Source: Bemisia tabaci
Taxonomy: Eukaryota > Arthropoda > Insecta > Hemiptera > Aleyrodidae
NCBI RefSeq assembly: GCF_918797505.1
Contig: NC_092793.1
Coordinates: forward strand, 69,745,660-69,809,659
Reading direction: 5' to 3'
DNA length: 64,000 nucleotides
Part shown: positions 35,801 through 48,419 of the stretch, piece after piece
Numbering within the stretch: the first letter of the stretch is position 1
Layout of the letters: every line of letters starts with the position of its first letter
Position numbers and translations under genes: made by a program
The notes under the pieces: generated by a model
Database searches by the model: none
What the model was told of the DNA's origin: nothing
What the model saw: only the letters and a program-made list of their open reading frames with translations

Positions 35801-36983
35801 GGGACAGAAAATTTTGAAAAAGTAAAATCAATAATGTGGTATCCATCAGCTTGGAATAAAGGCGCCCACTAAAATCTACTAAAAGAGGTCGATAATTGGA
35901 CTAGGCAACGTCTCCGCGAGACAGTGGTTCGATATTTTCTTTAACAACGATCCCAACTTGTTTATTATTTCTTTTTTTCCCTTTTTTCCCCTCTCCGCAA
36001 TTTTGATCAAATAAGGTTTCTGCCTATGCATATAGATTGAATTTTATTGACACATGAGATGGTGTATAAAAATATATCAACTTTAGATAAAGTTAGTTCT
36101 TTTCTAATCCTCCTACGCCTAACAGGAAGATCGAACAGTGCCTTTTGAAATAGATGTTTGTCCCGTGCTCAAATGTTGGAGAGAAGAACAAGAAGAAGAA
36201 TTCAAGATCCAGTTGTAATTTCATTAATATAATTATTATGACGAAAAATAGGGGTAAAATAGTTTGCAAAATTAATCATAGAAGAACATGAACAATATCA
36301 TACTAGGGAAAAGTTAATTAGTTACCTAGTTGTAATGAAATCAAACATTTGTAAGGATATATGTATAGAAGCCCTACGACTTCTTACGAAGCGTTTCTTT
36401 TCTTATCCGTTCGTTTAACTCTCTTCATTAAACAGCTCTTACAAGGACGTATCAAAATAAAGTAAAAATGGTTATGCGTTATTCAATATTATTAAGCGTA
36501 TAGACGTCTTCATTTCAATGTGACTTTTTACCGACGCACAGAACATATGAAGAGGATGCACAACATTAAGTATGCTCGTTGCTTTCCTTTTCCTCTCTTA
36601 TACGGCGTTCTTAATAGTTTAAGATACAATGCCTCTTGAGACTATAAACAATATGACAGTAAAGAACAACATGAGCTCATCATGAAATCCTAAACATTGA
36701 GGTATGTACGGGGATTTTCAAAAACCGGAGGGCCGTGTAATAAAATGCACAGGGCCCTTAAAGAGTTGCGAAATTATTATAGCGTTTAGACAATGCTTCA
36801 GGGTAAATAACAAAGTAATTTCTGCTCATTAATTTGAAAAGAGATAAAAAGCAGAGCTTGAAATGTAATTAAATTAAATCTCGCTCGGAGGAAACCACCA
36901 ACAAGCCAAAAAATCCGAAAAATTTGAAACCTTAATTATTTACCTGCTCCAAGGAAGTGGTCCCAAAAATATTGAAGATCCAT
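32816..36983 (-). CDS. nvd: Neverland-type Rieske oxygenase, N-terminal half
   Basis: Insect Neverland (nematode DAF-36 family) catalyses the first step of ecdysteroid synthesis, cholesterol 7,8-dehydrogenation. Four coding exons on the minus strand: 36944-36983, 34171-34385, 33316-33517 and 32816-33004. Phases match (1, 0, 1, 1) and borders are GT..AG, giving 215 codons. A short N-terminus (MDLQYFWDHFLGAG) is followed by a hydrophobic segment, about residues 45-76, then RPKNYVR and the linker GNIPPVYPNGWF. The complete Rieske motif is AYCPHLGANMGLGGVVRG with DCLECPFHGWQF: ligands C173, H175, C193 and H196. The C-terminal non-haem iron domain is absent from visible sequence; it may lie in the 500-N gap or have been misassembled. 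No stop or frameshift occurs in the visible exons. Confidence 0.9.
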
Positions 36984-37005
36984 TTTTGAATATTTCAAAC
37001 AAGAA

Positions 37006-37731
37006 TGCGTCGATTCACAATTTAAAAAATGTTTTATTATCAGGGCACGAAACAACTTTTAACGATTTGACTATGGACGACAACAGAACATAAGTTGGAG
37101 GATGATTTCAGCAGTCAAAGGGCACCGTTAAACAATTTCAGACTTTCAGTTGAAAACTGTCCATAAGCAATAAAAAAATTAACTCCCGCACGCTTAAATA
37201 GATTAACAGTCCCGTTACAGTTCGTGATTAATCGCGTTAGAAACAACACCGCGAATATTTAAATGAAATTGAGCGGGAGTCAAGCCGTTGATAGTGAGTC
37301 GAACCGTTCTCGTTATGAGATTTGTAAAAGTCAGCACTGTGAAATGGAATCTGCAATCGCGAATGAGGGTTGTAGGTGATGGCACAAGCTAAGATGATAG
37401 GACTAGTCTCGCGGTTTGAGCCGTGCGCGCATTTTGGCCAACGGGTTTTGAATGAAATCCCAGCGGACCTCCACGCGGCCGATAAATTCAAATAAGTTTT
37501 TCCCTCACTTTGACTTTCAATTGCCGGTCCCCGATTTGTCACCGTTTCTCTCATTGGTTGTTCTCTTTGAGCAGTCTCATTCTCTTTGCACCCCTACTTT
37601 CTCCTCGCATGTACTCACTATTGCAATCGCATTTTTGGCCGGATATGGTACCGCATAGGCATGCTCAAAAAAACATAAGATTATGACAATGACATTTTGC
37701 GATATGGTCGGCAGTTTTCAACACTCGATAT
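37006..37731. other. Upstream flank of neverland, nothing recognised
   Basis: Probable promoter and 5' UTR side of the minus-strand neverland gene. A somewhat GC-richer patch spans about 37400-37560. No clear TATA box, exon or repeat boundary could be assigned. Confidence 0.35.
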
Positions 37732-37897
37732 CAGTGGCGTGGCGTGAATTGCGATGTATCGATTGTTATGCCATTTAAACCCATGGTAAAGAATCGATTA
37801 TTAAGGTGTTCGCTGCGAACACCCTGTTTATCGATCCTTTTCCATAGGTTCAAAGGGCCGATCAATCGATATATCGCAAAGCACGCCACGCCATTGC
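37732..37897. mobile_element. hAT-type MITE, copy 1 (TSD CTCGATAT)
   Basis: 166 bp, CAGTGGCGTGGCGTGAATTG to GCACGCCACGCCATTG, flanked by an exact 8-bp duplication CTCGATAT (37724-37731 and 37898-37905). CAGTG-type ends plus 8-bp duplications are typical of hAT elements. The middle holds the palindrome GGTGTTCGCTGCGAACACC. Confidence 0.92.
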
Positions 37898-38240
37898 TCG
37901 ATATTGCCTAGTAATTATCCGGAGGAGAAAAACGTGGAGATTTCGCGGTAACTGAGATGGTTGTGTTGCAAACGATTAAGAGCGACTTAAGGTAAAAAAA
38001 ATTAAAATCCGAAGTGAGCCGAGTTAAAAGGCGTTGTGCGTTATGCATTAGGTTCTCTTATGATTTTATATCGAAGAGTATTTTCCAGTTCTTTATGTGT
38101 CACCTATACCGATTTCGAGGCAAAAGAGAAATTTTCGGTAGTAAATTAGTGAGATAAAAATGAATTATTTTCAGATATACAATATATACATTACATACAT
38201 TAATTCCTTTAACCTCTAAAATCCTCAATTTAGCGTGATT

Positions 38241-38696
38241 AAGGTGATTCGACGGTTGCCATATTTTGTGTCAGAGCGACGTGTGATATATCGCATCAAT
38301 TCCTTCCATAATTTCAGCGACTTGACATTTTTTTCGAATTTTGAGATTCTGTTGTCATGAGACTAGAGAATTCATGTCCTAAATTTGACAAAGAAATTCA
38401 ACGTAAGGGAAGAAACGCAAGAAATTCAACGGGAAGGTTTTTTCAGAGGAAAAATATCGCATTCGAGTGCAGTTTCGATATCAGTATCGAATGCGATATT
38501 TTTCCTCTATAAAATCCCTGCCTTTATTACGTTGAATTTCTTTGTCAAATTTGGTACATGAACTCTTTAGTCTCATGACAACAGAAGTGCGATCTCAAAA
38601 TTCGAAAAAAATGACAAGTAACTGAAATTATGGAACGAATTGATGCGATATATCGCGTCGCTCTGACACAAAAAATGGCAACCGCCGAATCACCTT
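38241..38696. repeat. Fold-back element, ~200-bp arms
   Basis: AAGGTGATTCGACGGTTGCC at the left and GGCAACCGCCGAATCACCTT at the right. The arms stay complementary through TTGACAAAGAAATTCAACGT and GGAAAAATATCGCATTCGA. The centre is TTTCGATATCAG. It is non-coding. Confidence 0.88.
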
Positions 38697-41371
38697 GGAG
38701 TGGAAGAAAGTCCCCAATTTTACGTGAAATTTCAAAGCAGCCCGAGGTGTCTTTCTTTCTCAAGAATCGCCAATTTTCATCTTTTTTAGCATCTTTCATG
38801 TCCGGTTTTCAAGGGTTCGTAACGCTGTGTCGATTACGTATAACCGACAAAATTCGGCAGTGTCACCATATATTTATGATAGGACCAAAGAACTGAGTTA
38901 TAATTTAAAGCCTTATTTGTTAAAAAGTTCAACCTGGTACCAAAGCGAAATTTTCTGTATAAAGCCCGAAAGAGGGGAGTTTAACACCCGTTGAATGAAA
39001 TGACGAGACTTGGTAAAAATTGGTGCCCTTTTTCATTTTTCAGATTTCACGCATCTCAAATTATTCCTGCTACCGTAAAATTACCTATAACAAGGCTAAC
39101 AAGCTAACAATTAGTGAGACAAGATGACGTACTCTTTTCGATGGAGGATTTTTCAATTGTTTGTTTCCTTGAAAAAGGAATGGAACGACACGTCAGCATT
39201 GTTCTCTGGAAATTGTGCGCTAATTGATTTACATGAGAAACTAGATTGCTCAAAAATTTAAACACGATGCAAACAACTTTGGCGCTATTCAAGACAGCGC
39301 TCGCTATGATTCGTATTAACCTAATTATAAACACGTGTCTTATTGAAATTATAATGCGCCCGCCAAATAGGCATGCGGCAATACGCGAACCAGGCGTAAA
39401 TCGCATAAATTCCGTAACATGCATGGAGTATTATCACTCAGTGCATATTTGGCAACGAAGCAGTTTTACTGACGATTGAGAAAAAGGAAGAGTTTCTTTT
39501 CTCCGTTGTAAGCTGAATCCTTAACGTCCGCGCCATAACGGTTTGAGGCCGCTCTTGAAACACTTAACATGATCAGTCAAAACAGTCGAATAGTATACCA
39601 ATCGGCGGCACGAAATGCTTAATAAATCTCTGCGTCCAGTACAATTGTTTGCACTCCCGAAAAATAGTTACACGGAAGCGTGAAGTAAGTTTTGGTTTTT
39701 GGACGATTGCTTGGAAACAGTTGAAGTCTACAGATTTCTTTTTTTTTTCTCTCTTTTCTTTTGCCCGAAAACAAGTCAGTATAAATTGAGCATTCAATTC
39801 CTGCCATCGATTTGATTTTGCTCCTTAGTCAGCTGACTTCACGCACCCTCTGAATGTCAACATAGCATAAGTTAGGTCATTTCTAAATTATGAATAACCA
39901 AAATTCGTCGTCATAAGACGAAAGATCGTAACTAAATTTCAACATCGTAAAATTTCCACTCGTAAATTGTTCTTTTTGTAGAGAACTATATTGGATGTTT
40001 CTTACTGAAAATTTCCCGCATTTTTCCTTTGATTGTACGTAAAAAATAACAAAAGTTTGAGCATGCGCGGTTAACAGCTAGTTAATAGCAGTTAAGCAGC
40101 CCCTTCCCTTAGGAGGCCCGTATAGTTTACATTGTGATTAAGGGAGGATAGAAGAGATTCTTAACGCAGCCCCATCTAAAAGGAAATTTTGAACAAATCT
40201 CCAGTAAAATTAGTAGTATAACTTTAATAGACCCTTGCAAGAGATTACAATGATTTGCCTTCGTAAAAAATTTAAAATAAAAAAAAACTTTTGCAGGGTT
40301 TAGAAACGACATGGGGTAGGTCTGCACCTATCTTAAAGCTTGTCAAATCATAGAAATTTTCCTGAAGTATTTTTTACTTCTTGCATTGAAAAATCGTCGT
40401 AATCTGTTAGATGTGTCTATTTTCAAAGTTACATTGTTAAATTTTACTTGATATTCGTTAAATTGAACTTTTTATGGCGCCAAGTAAAGATTTTCTTCAG
40501 CATCCCCTAATCAAAATGTAAGCTATATGGTGCCACCCTAGGAACGACAATGATATGAACTTTCGTCTCTGCAGACCAGGAAGAGGATTTAAGTGAAAAC
40601 GGTTGAGCTGATGCGTGCTATATTCTGCTAGATGCATCATTCACACACGCACACATATTCATACAATATATTCAGTCACACTCTGCGTCGAAGATGAACT
40701 GAGAGGAAATGTTGGAGGAGGAACTAAGATTTCCATTCGAATGACGTCATGTTGAAATGGATTCGGAACTCTGACGAACAATCTGACATTCGCCTTTACT
40801 CTTGAATATTTGTCATGTTACTTTCCGTTACATCTGCCCACGCCAGCCCAACCCCGCGTGTGCCTAGAATGCACCTTGCCTGCTGGTAATGCGCAATTCT
40901 CTCATCATGACCATCTAAAAATAGCGAACTTCTCTAAAAATAGAACACTCTTACGCACACAGGATGTCCCTAACCCAGACGATATGAAATGTATCAAACA
41001 ATATAATCCTTCGTGATTTTTCTCAGTAACTCACAGTGCAATTTCTCGCGGAGAAAAATAAGTTTTAATTTTATGTCTAATCTAGGAGATAGCTTCAGAA
41101 TTCCGACAGTTTTTAACATTCACGCGTCTGAAAGAAGTAACTAGAGATGGGATTCTAGTCGGGGATCGCAAAGGGATCGCAATACATTTTTTTTATCCTT
41201 GCAATAATTATCTCTAGCAGATAGATAACTAAATCCGGAATATCAACGAGGCAAGTGACATTAAAGGAAAAATAGAGCTAGTTCCGAAGTTTTAAGTAGG
41301 AAGAGTTGACTTTCGTAACTTAATTTTTAGTCCTATAGCCTAGAACATAAGTTTAAACTTATTTCAAGAGA

Positions 41372-41505
41372 CATATGGACGAATTTCTGCCAAACGGCAC
41401 TATGTGCATTTAGACATGAGCTCTGAGACCCTTAGGAATATATGCATAACAGGGCTCACGTCATAATGCACATTGTTCCGTTTGGCGGAATAATACGTCC
41501 ATATG
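41372..41505. repeat. Hairpin element, diverged member
   Basis: CATATGGACGAATTTCTGCC to GGCGGAATAATACGTCCATA then TG, about 134 bp, with inner CAAACGGCACTATGTGCA. It is a diverged relative of the GGACGTATTTATGC hairpins. Confidence 0.65.
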
Positions 41506-42169
41506 ATCGAGAGTAATCGTCCAACTTCTATGATTTTTTTAAAGGTCTCCCAACACGTTCATGAATTGGCATGGGCAATACTAAGGGGTGAGGGGGTGAG
41601 GTGTAATGAGTCTTGCCTCTCTAGAATCCCGCTTGTGACATCACGGTCATCTCCATAATTTGATTTCAGTGAATTTTTAGTTGGGAACCGCTCAGAATTC
41701 CTCCTTAGTCATCTCAATTTTCAAAATCTCCCAAAGGAACCTCTTGAACCCTCTTCGAGGAGAGAAGGGGGGCTCTACTTAAATCATTTTTTCAGCTTTT
41801 CTACCCACCGTTCATTGGTTACTTTCCTGCGTCCGATAGATTCCTTTTACGAGATGTCTTTCGGTGACCCCGCACTCACCCTTGTGAACTGGATACCTCA
41901 TTTTTTTAAAAACATATTTCCTGAAACGTCTTTTTTTTCAAATATTACACATGAATCGCTTTTATAGCGCTCTTTGGCGCTTTACGACGCCTGATCGCCA
42001 CAAAGCTCGGTCTTCCCACAGGTTTTTTCAAATACTGCCAACGTAAAAGACGACACTCTACATGTAGAAACAGTGGTGTAAAGTGTGTGGAAGCCATAAT
42101 AATTCACGGGTGATAGGGGGTCATGCAGCCACCCACCCTTCGAAGGAGTTTAAGATCCCCCCCCCCCCC

Positions 42170-42868
42170 CAGGACCGGATTAAGGGGGTGGCCACATGGG
42201 CCGCAGCTCATGGCGGCAAATCTATAGGGGGCGGTAAATTTTGCAATTTTTTTAAATGAAGGTATAAAAAAATATCGGATTTAGAAAAAAAAATTACAAA
42301 CGAGAAAAAGCGACAAAATCTCTCATTTCCTGAGAGTATAGTAATTTCTAAATTTGTCGACTTTCAGTGATACAAGAGACAACACCTTTAATTAGCCGAG
42401 TTAAGAGAGAAACCAAACACGCAATTTGGCCTGGAACGGCGCGACTTACCTAGAGAGAAATGATGACAAGGACTTGAGATGAAAAGGAGAGCCCTCGGCG
42501 CGGCGATCGGCATGTAACACATATTAGTGCCTACAAGACTGCACGAATACTTCCCGCATTGCATCAAACACGGTGCGGTCATTGCGGACAGCGTGAAACG
42601 GATAGCGCCTACAAGAATGCATGAATACCTCACGCATTGCGGCAGACACAGTGCGATCAGCGTGAGACGCATAGCGCCTACAAGACTGCGTGAATACTTC
42701 ACGCATTGCGTCAAACACAGTGCGGTCTGCGAGGCGCGGCGGCGGAAGTTAAAATCATTAATCCATATTTATGTTTGTTCTTTCATAATTTTTTCGTTCA
42801 TTTCTTATGAATGGAAGACCTTGTTCACACAGAGATAGGTTTACGAAACTCAACTTTCGCGCCTCCGC
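42170..42868 (-). mobile_element. Minisatellite-carrying dispersed element, copy B
   Basis: Minus-oriented relative of 15676-16332 and 50775-51419. It begins CAGGACCGGATTAAGGGGGT, continues with the GAGAGAAACCAAACACGCAA tail and three monomers (42530-42735), and ends near GAGATAGGTTTACGAAACTC. It is preceded by a 14-C run and abuts a fold-back at 42898. Confidence 0.7.
42530..42735 (-). repeat. Minisatellite, three monomers
   Basis: Reverse-strand copies of the ~70-79 bp monomer: AGCGCCTACAAGACTGC, GTGAATACTTCACGCATTGC and CAAACACAGTGCGGTC recur. A short interruption (ACACATATTAGTGCC) is shared with copy C. Confidence 0.88.
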
Positions 42869-42897
42869 TCCTAGTTTTAGAGCAAGGTAAACAAACA

Positions 42898-43415
42898 AGA
42901 TGGCGACATAGTTCTGGACAGGGTAGGGATTTTCTCACCTCCATCCTCTGAATTGCGTTTCGAACAAACTTTGATGAATATTTAGGCCGAAAATTGCACT
43001 TTTGGTGTGATTATCATTCATTTCTCACCCAATCATACGAATTCTTTTCGATCGAGTTCACGGAAAAGACAACTTAAGCACTGAGCCCTAACATACTAGG
43101 TAAAATAGCACCAACCAAAGGCAGTAGTGCTGAGCCCTACAGCTTTAAGATCCAGTCCTATAGGCTGTCGCCGCTGTCGGGCTCAGCCCTTCTACATTTA
43201 GTTGGCGCTTTTTTACCTAATATGTTAGGGCTCAGTGCTAAGTTGTCTTTTCCGTGAACTCGATCGAAAAGAATTCGTATGATCGGACGAAATGAATGAT
43301 AATCACACCAAAAGTGCAATTTTCGGCCAAAATATTCATCAAAGTTTGTTCGAAACGCAATTCAGAAAATGGAGGTGAGAAAATCCCTACCCTGTCCAGA
43401 ACTATGTCGCCATCT
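42898..43415. repeat. Fold-back element, ~210-bp arms, 518 bp
   Basis: AGATGGCGACATAGTTCTGG to CCAGAACTATGTCGCCATCT. The arms run through CACTTTTGGTGTGATTATCA, TTTTCGATCGAGTTCACGGA and AGCACTGAGCCCTAACAT. The spacer, about 80 bp, contains TGCTGAGCCCTACAG and CTGTCGGGCTCAGCCC. Confidence 0.9.
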
Positions 43416-44184
43416 CAGCGGCAAGTTGTTTTTTCCGCGTTGTTTAAATTAGTCCACAAGAGCCTCAGGGCAAGCCTGAAACTGATGAACCAATGAGAGA
43501 GCGGCACAGGCATGGTAATACTTTCTCTACATAGGTACTTTATATATATGCACGATAATGTCCTTTATTTTAGCCTGCAAACCACGCTGCCGGCCGCTTA
43601 GGATTCAAATGTGAATCAGCCGAGCAGGGGGTGCTCCAACGTCACGGCGTTTACGGTTTGGGCCCAAAGCTGCGGCCGCCGATGGAAAACGAAAGAGTAA
43701 AGTCATCGAAAGTCATGACCTCCATTAAGCGGATCACGTGGAAACTAGAGTGCTCATATCCGACCGGCCGCTAGTCCAGGAGCCGCAGCCTCCGACGAAG
43801 CTTTGAACGGGTGCCAGATGTAAGAAAATCTTCCGGATTTCCGCGGGGAACGAGGATCACGGATTCCGGACGCGATCTAGCAGACACGCCTCCATTTGAA
43901 TGAAGTTTCGACGATCCACGCGGCCGAGCCGCAGGCGGGAGCTGTCACTTTTCTCTACGGCCGTATTTCATGTGAAAAAAACTTATTCATCGATGCGCCG
44001 AGCATGGGCCATCCTCGAATAATTTCGCTCACCCGCCCCTCTCCCCCGGTTTTTTTTTGTTTTATTCGCTGACCGTGCGTGAATCGCAAGTCGCGTTATT
44101 TTCCGTTGTCTCGTCGTGATATTTAAGAAGTTCCAGGCCCGGGTATGAATAAAAACTGTACGAAAAACACGTGCTTGGAGTCGA

Positions 44185-44262
44185 CCGGGGATCGAATCGA
44201 AAGTCCTGGGTGCAATTATTTGTCCGCTCGAAATTTGGTACCCACTAAATTATGATGCGCTG
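44185..44262 (-). other. Possible tRNA-like / SINE-head sequence
   Basis: The minus strand shows TAATTTAGTGGG, resembling an A box, and about 55 nt later GATTCGATCCC, resembling a B box. The anticodon arm is not convincing. It may be a decayed tRNA or a tRNA-derived SINE head. Confidence 0.25.
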
Positions 44263-44432
44263 TTGGCCTGGAGGCTTTCGCACCGAGTTATCTCCGGTAA
44301 AAGAAAAACAATCGAATTTTTTGCATATCTTCAATTTTTGCATGGCGTCGAGGTTTTCAGTATATTGTGTATATTGTTGCTCAAAAATGGACAGCGTTAA
44401 GCAAACCGGTCGTGCTTACATCGGAACTTTTT

Positions 44433-44596
44433 CAGTGGCGTGGCGTGTTTTGCGATATATTGATTGATCCGCCATTTGAACCTGTGGAAAACGATCGATT
44501 ACAGGGTGTTCGCAGCGAGCACCTTATTAATCGATTCTTTACCATACCTTCAAATGGGGACATATCGATGATCGATCATTCACGCCACGCCACTGT
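44433..44596. mobile_element. hAT-type MITE, copy 2
   Basis: CAGTGGCGTGGCGTGTTTTG to CACGCCACGCCACTG. AACTTTTT precedes the element and recurs one base after it, consistent with an 8-bp duplication. It contains the GGTGTTCGCAGCGAGCACC palindrome. Confidence 0.88.
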
Positions 44597-46904
44597 AACT
44601 TTTTCGAATGAACCTATCTATTTAATAGAGAGATCTGAGTCAAAAGTTGAAGGCTAGGTTTGGGGTATTCTTTTACAAAAAGTCCCACAGCAGATCCCCA
44701 CTAAAAGGGAATGAGTAGGACGTACCCTTTTCCTTTCCCTCTGTAAAGTTAATCCGGAATATTCGTGCTTTTTATTGATACAGGATGACATTGTGTAATC
44801 ATATAAAGTCAATTAGACCCAAAAACTCTATTGACTTAAAAATTTGTCCTTAATTCTGTAGATTCGATAACAATGTGCGCTGTTCCATCAGGTAGCAAGA
44901 TTAGTTATGGTAGGTCGGTACCCGCGATGTTACCCTATCAGGACACTGTCTAGTTTCGGGCAAATGGATGGAATGTGTGCGTGTGTGTATGTGTGAGAGA
45001 GTGTGTGCCTAGTATTCGTTTTGGGTGTGATGTGTCTGCACGCACGGTGGTGTGGTGTGATCGGTTGCATCAGCTGACCGTGATTCTGTAAGATGCACCT
45101 CGAGACCCTTTTGTCATGTAACTCAATCTCATCACCAGACCCTCAGCGCCAGATCTCTCCTAAAAAGCTCAGTTTGAGTTCCTGCTCAGGATTAGCTTTG
45201 AAAGTTTTGGCTCTTTGACATCATTTGGGATACGGCCAATCAATGCTCGGAAATCAGGGGTGACCCTGAAGAACTTCATTTGAAAATGAAATTTTCAGAC
45301 CGAATTACAAACAAATACCTTGGGGGAGTCACCTCAAATGACCGAAAATTGGGAGAAGGGCTTAGGGATAAACAGACAAGGGGTCAAAGTTAAGGCTTCG
45401 AAGAGAACAAGACATCTGAACGATTCAACTGATCTAAAGAATCTGTATAAGGCTTTAAGAACATGAAAGACCGTTCTTTAAATTAATCAAAAATGACGGA
45501 TGTATTTCTAAATCTGTGGAAGACTCTACTTATGACACTTCTAAAACTGCCCGGAAAGTTGCATTTTCGAGGCCCTTAAAAAATTTTAAAATTTAAAATA
45601 GACTCATAAGAAAATGAGCTAAATGCTAGCGAATATTGAACCAATATTTTAAATTATTGTTACGCATTAAGGTTAATTTTGAACCAAATTGGTCATTCAT
45701 TCAGACCTTATGGATTTAACTGAAATCAGCCTACATCCATGTCATGTCGCTAAGGTTCCTGTCGTGTGCGACGTGTGTGTTTTTTGTTTTTGTTTTTTCT
45801 AATCAACAAACGAGAAACACGTTGTCTTGAAACTTTTTTTTTTAATTTTTCCTATATCGTAAAGCATATAGTCACACAATTTCAAAACAGAATGCTCTCT
45901 AATATTCTATTAAGTACAACAAAATGTAAATACATTTTAATAGAAAATCAAGAAACATAAATTTAGCACACCCTAAATATTACAAATATAATTTTTTTAC
46001 AGAAATTTAAGCACACCCTAAATTAAGCGTAACAACTCTCTAGATCTTAACTTTATCCATTAATCAATTAATATTTGTGTGTGTTCTGTGTTGAATGTGT
46101 CCTATGTGCAAATGCTATAACACAGGAGGAAATTAGGCAACATCGAATGCAGTCGAGCTGGTGGTAGTGAAATTCGTCCAATTAACAATTACATTTGACG
46201 ATGACAGGACCCAAACGCAGACAAAATTATTGCTTCCGCGTAAGAATTCTGCACATCAAAAAACGTAGCAGGGACTTTAAGATGTTGCCACATTTATCCC
46301 TGTGAAACATTCATTTTTTTAGGGAATTAATGCATATTTTTCCTCAAAGTTGTCAGATACTTTAGACTAAATTTTGAGTGAAATTCTGTGAAAAATTGGA
46401 AGGGAAAAGTACAAAAGTTTCCCTAATAATTCGTATTTCATCTAAGGAAATTTGGCGCCTCCTGGAAGCTCCTACAGCGTTTTTCCTTAGCATGGCAGTA
46501 TCAGCCACGGTTGCGGAGGCTTAGATGCTTCTTTGCAAGAGTTGCACAGAAGCTGCAGGTACGGAAACATTATGTTAGCATAAAACCAGATGTCTACATC
46601 GTCTGCTCATTCCGCATGGACCAGAGTAAATTCTGCTTACTACGCATCTTTCATTCATTCAGAGCCGTCTGATATTCGCGATGAGTCAGGCAATATTCCC
46701 ACCAGACATACCGGTCGCGCCTCTTGAGAGGATGAAGGACTATCGAATTTTCAGAGACATGGCGGAATCGAAGAGCGGTTCCCGGAAAAACGCTCCCAGT
46801 TGCTGAAAACGTTAAAGGCAAATTTTCAGCAACGCGACTGCAGCTGGACCAGATATTGTATAAAAACTAAATACAGTGCGTGTTAAACTGGCAAGTTTCT
46901 TTTC
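44597..46904. other. Intergenic, no gene recognised
   Basis: Contains a degenerate TG-rich microsatellite (about 44972-45065), a small AAGCACACCCTAAAT direct repeat near 45965 and 46008, and a partial end of the 253-bp MITE family near 46475. No exon-like ORF was found. Confidence 0.45.
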
Positions 46905-47969
46905 AATGGGCCTGTTGCAAACTTTTGCTAGAGCAAAACTAAGAGTTGTTTCTTGTAGATAATGCCTCAAAAATCACGATGAGCGCATCGGCAAAGTCTG
47001 AAATGCACTTATAACTTCACAATCTGCGTAAGAAATTTGCGTTTTTTTAAGCTTCCCGCTTCAAAAACGATACTACGGCATAGGTGAACATTTTGTTAGA
47101 GGAGTCGCCCCATCGTCGGCGATATTCATCATGGCCGACGCTTGCACGCAGTTCCGCGCGTAATTCAAGGAGAGTTCAAGGTTAGAGTCCCTTTATACCC
47201 AGAGTTAAGACAACTCACTTTTGGTTGGGCTGAAAGTGGCCTAAAAAAAAATCCAATTCTGATTGGTTCTCGCTCATGGAGGCCGAAACGAGTGCACCAA
47301 GATGGCGGTACCTCGAATGTGAACAAGAATAATGAAAATATTACCTAATTGTGGTTTATCAAGAGTAAATTGTCATTTCCATCGGTCCAAAATGAAAATA
47401 GATTAAGAAATTATTCACAAACCAATCTCATTTTCTTTTTAATTGATCAATTTGTTGATGTTGTTGTTTTTGTGTGACAGACATCGCAGGATTCCTGATC
47501 CTTATCCCTCAATATCGTTCGTTTGGGTGCACTCGTTTCGGCCTCCATGGCCAGCCAAGGCCGGCTGCGAGTCAGCTGATATTCGAGTTGTCTTAACTCT
47601 GGGTATAAAGGGACTCTATTCAAGGTCAATCAATTCGGGCGTGGAAAATATGAACGTTAACACACCGATTGTTATCTGGTCTAATCCAGTTCAGGTGTTA
47701 TCTCGTCCCATCAAACGTGTTTTGGCGGATTGGCGTCGGCTATGATGATTATTGCCGCCGATGGAACGACTCCTCTTACAAAATGTTCACCTGTGCCGTA
47801 GTATCGTTTTTGAAGCGGGAAGCTCAAAAAACCGCAAATTTCTTACGCAGATTGTGAAGTTATGAGTGCAATGCAGAGTTTGCCGATGCACTCATCGTGA
47901 TTTTTGAGGCATTATCTATAAGAAACAACTCTTAGTTTTGCTCTAGCAAAAGTTTGCAACAGGCCCATT
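46905..47969. repeat. Fold-back element, ~1.07 kb
   Basis: AATGGGCCTGTTGCAAACTT to AAGTTTGCAACAGGCCCATT. The arms remain complementary through AGCAAAACTAAGAGTTGTTT, AACGATACTACGGCA and GTCCCTTTATACCCAGAGTT (about 46905-47300 and 47520-47969). The loop is AT-rich. No ORF looks like a transposase. Confidence 0.88.
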
Positions 47970-48419
47970 CAGCTCGGTTTATGTCTGCACCATGTCCCTA
48001 CAGTGGACATTATTGCTTAACTCATTAATTTGTGGAAATGAGCCTTTTGAATTTGATAATCGTGCGACCACGGCCTCGGCCCGATGATAAACCAGACGAT
48101 AATCAAATTCTGCGCGTATTACGTATCTTGTCTAGTCTCGAAATGCGCAATTTTCAAAAATCGGCAGAATTCGTTCTTTATAAATCTTATTAACTTGACT
48201 TAAAACTCAAAAAAGCTGCATAAAATGATACAGCATCGTGATAATTACACATATTATTCAATAATGTCGTTGATTTTTACGTTCTATCAATTAAAATTTA
48301 GGGGTAGTTTTTTCGCTTGAGTGGCCTGAGTCTATAGCAATTGCAGATTTTTATCAGTCATTTTTGAGACAATATCATTTGATCTGCGAATAAGTTTTTC
48401 CATAGGGGCGTCAATGAAC

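Larger units (their letters stand above)
37906..42169. other. Intergenic, no gene recognised
   Basis: Contains the 456-bp fold-back (38241-38696), the hairpin element 41372-41505 and a 14-C run (42157-42170). Otherwise AT-rich with no exon-like ORF. Confidence 0.5.

Noticed and set aside
42388..42838. ORFs on both strands over the minisatellite
   Set aside because: Translations of the tandem monomers (repeated peptides such as MREVF.QSCRRY). The monomer length varies, so no frame is conserved.
44185..44262. Functional tRNA gene on the minus strand
   Set aside because: Box-like motifs are present, but no convincing anticodon stem or 7-bp acceptor stem can be formed; listed only as a low-confidence tRNA-like sequence.
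47142..47745. ORFs in the 46905-47969 fold-back
   Set aside because: The same inverted block read on both strands; no transposase motif.
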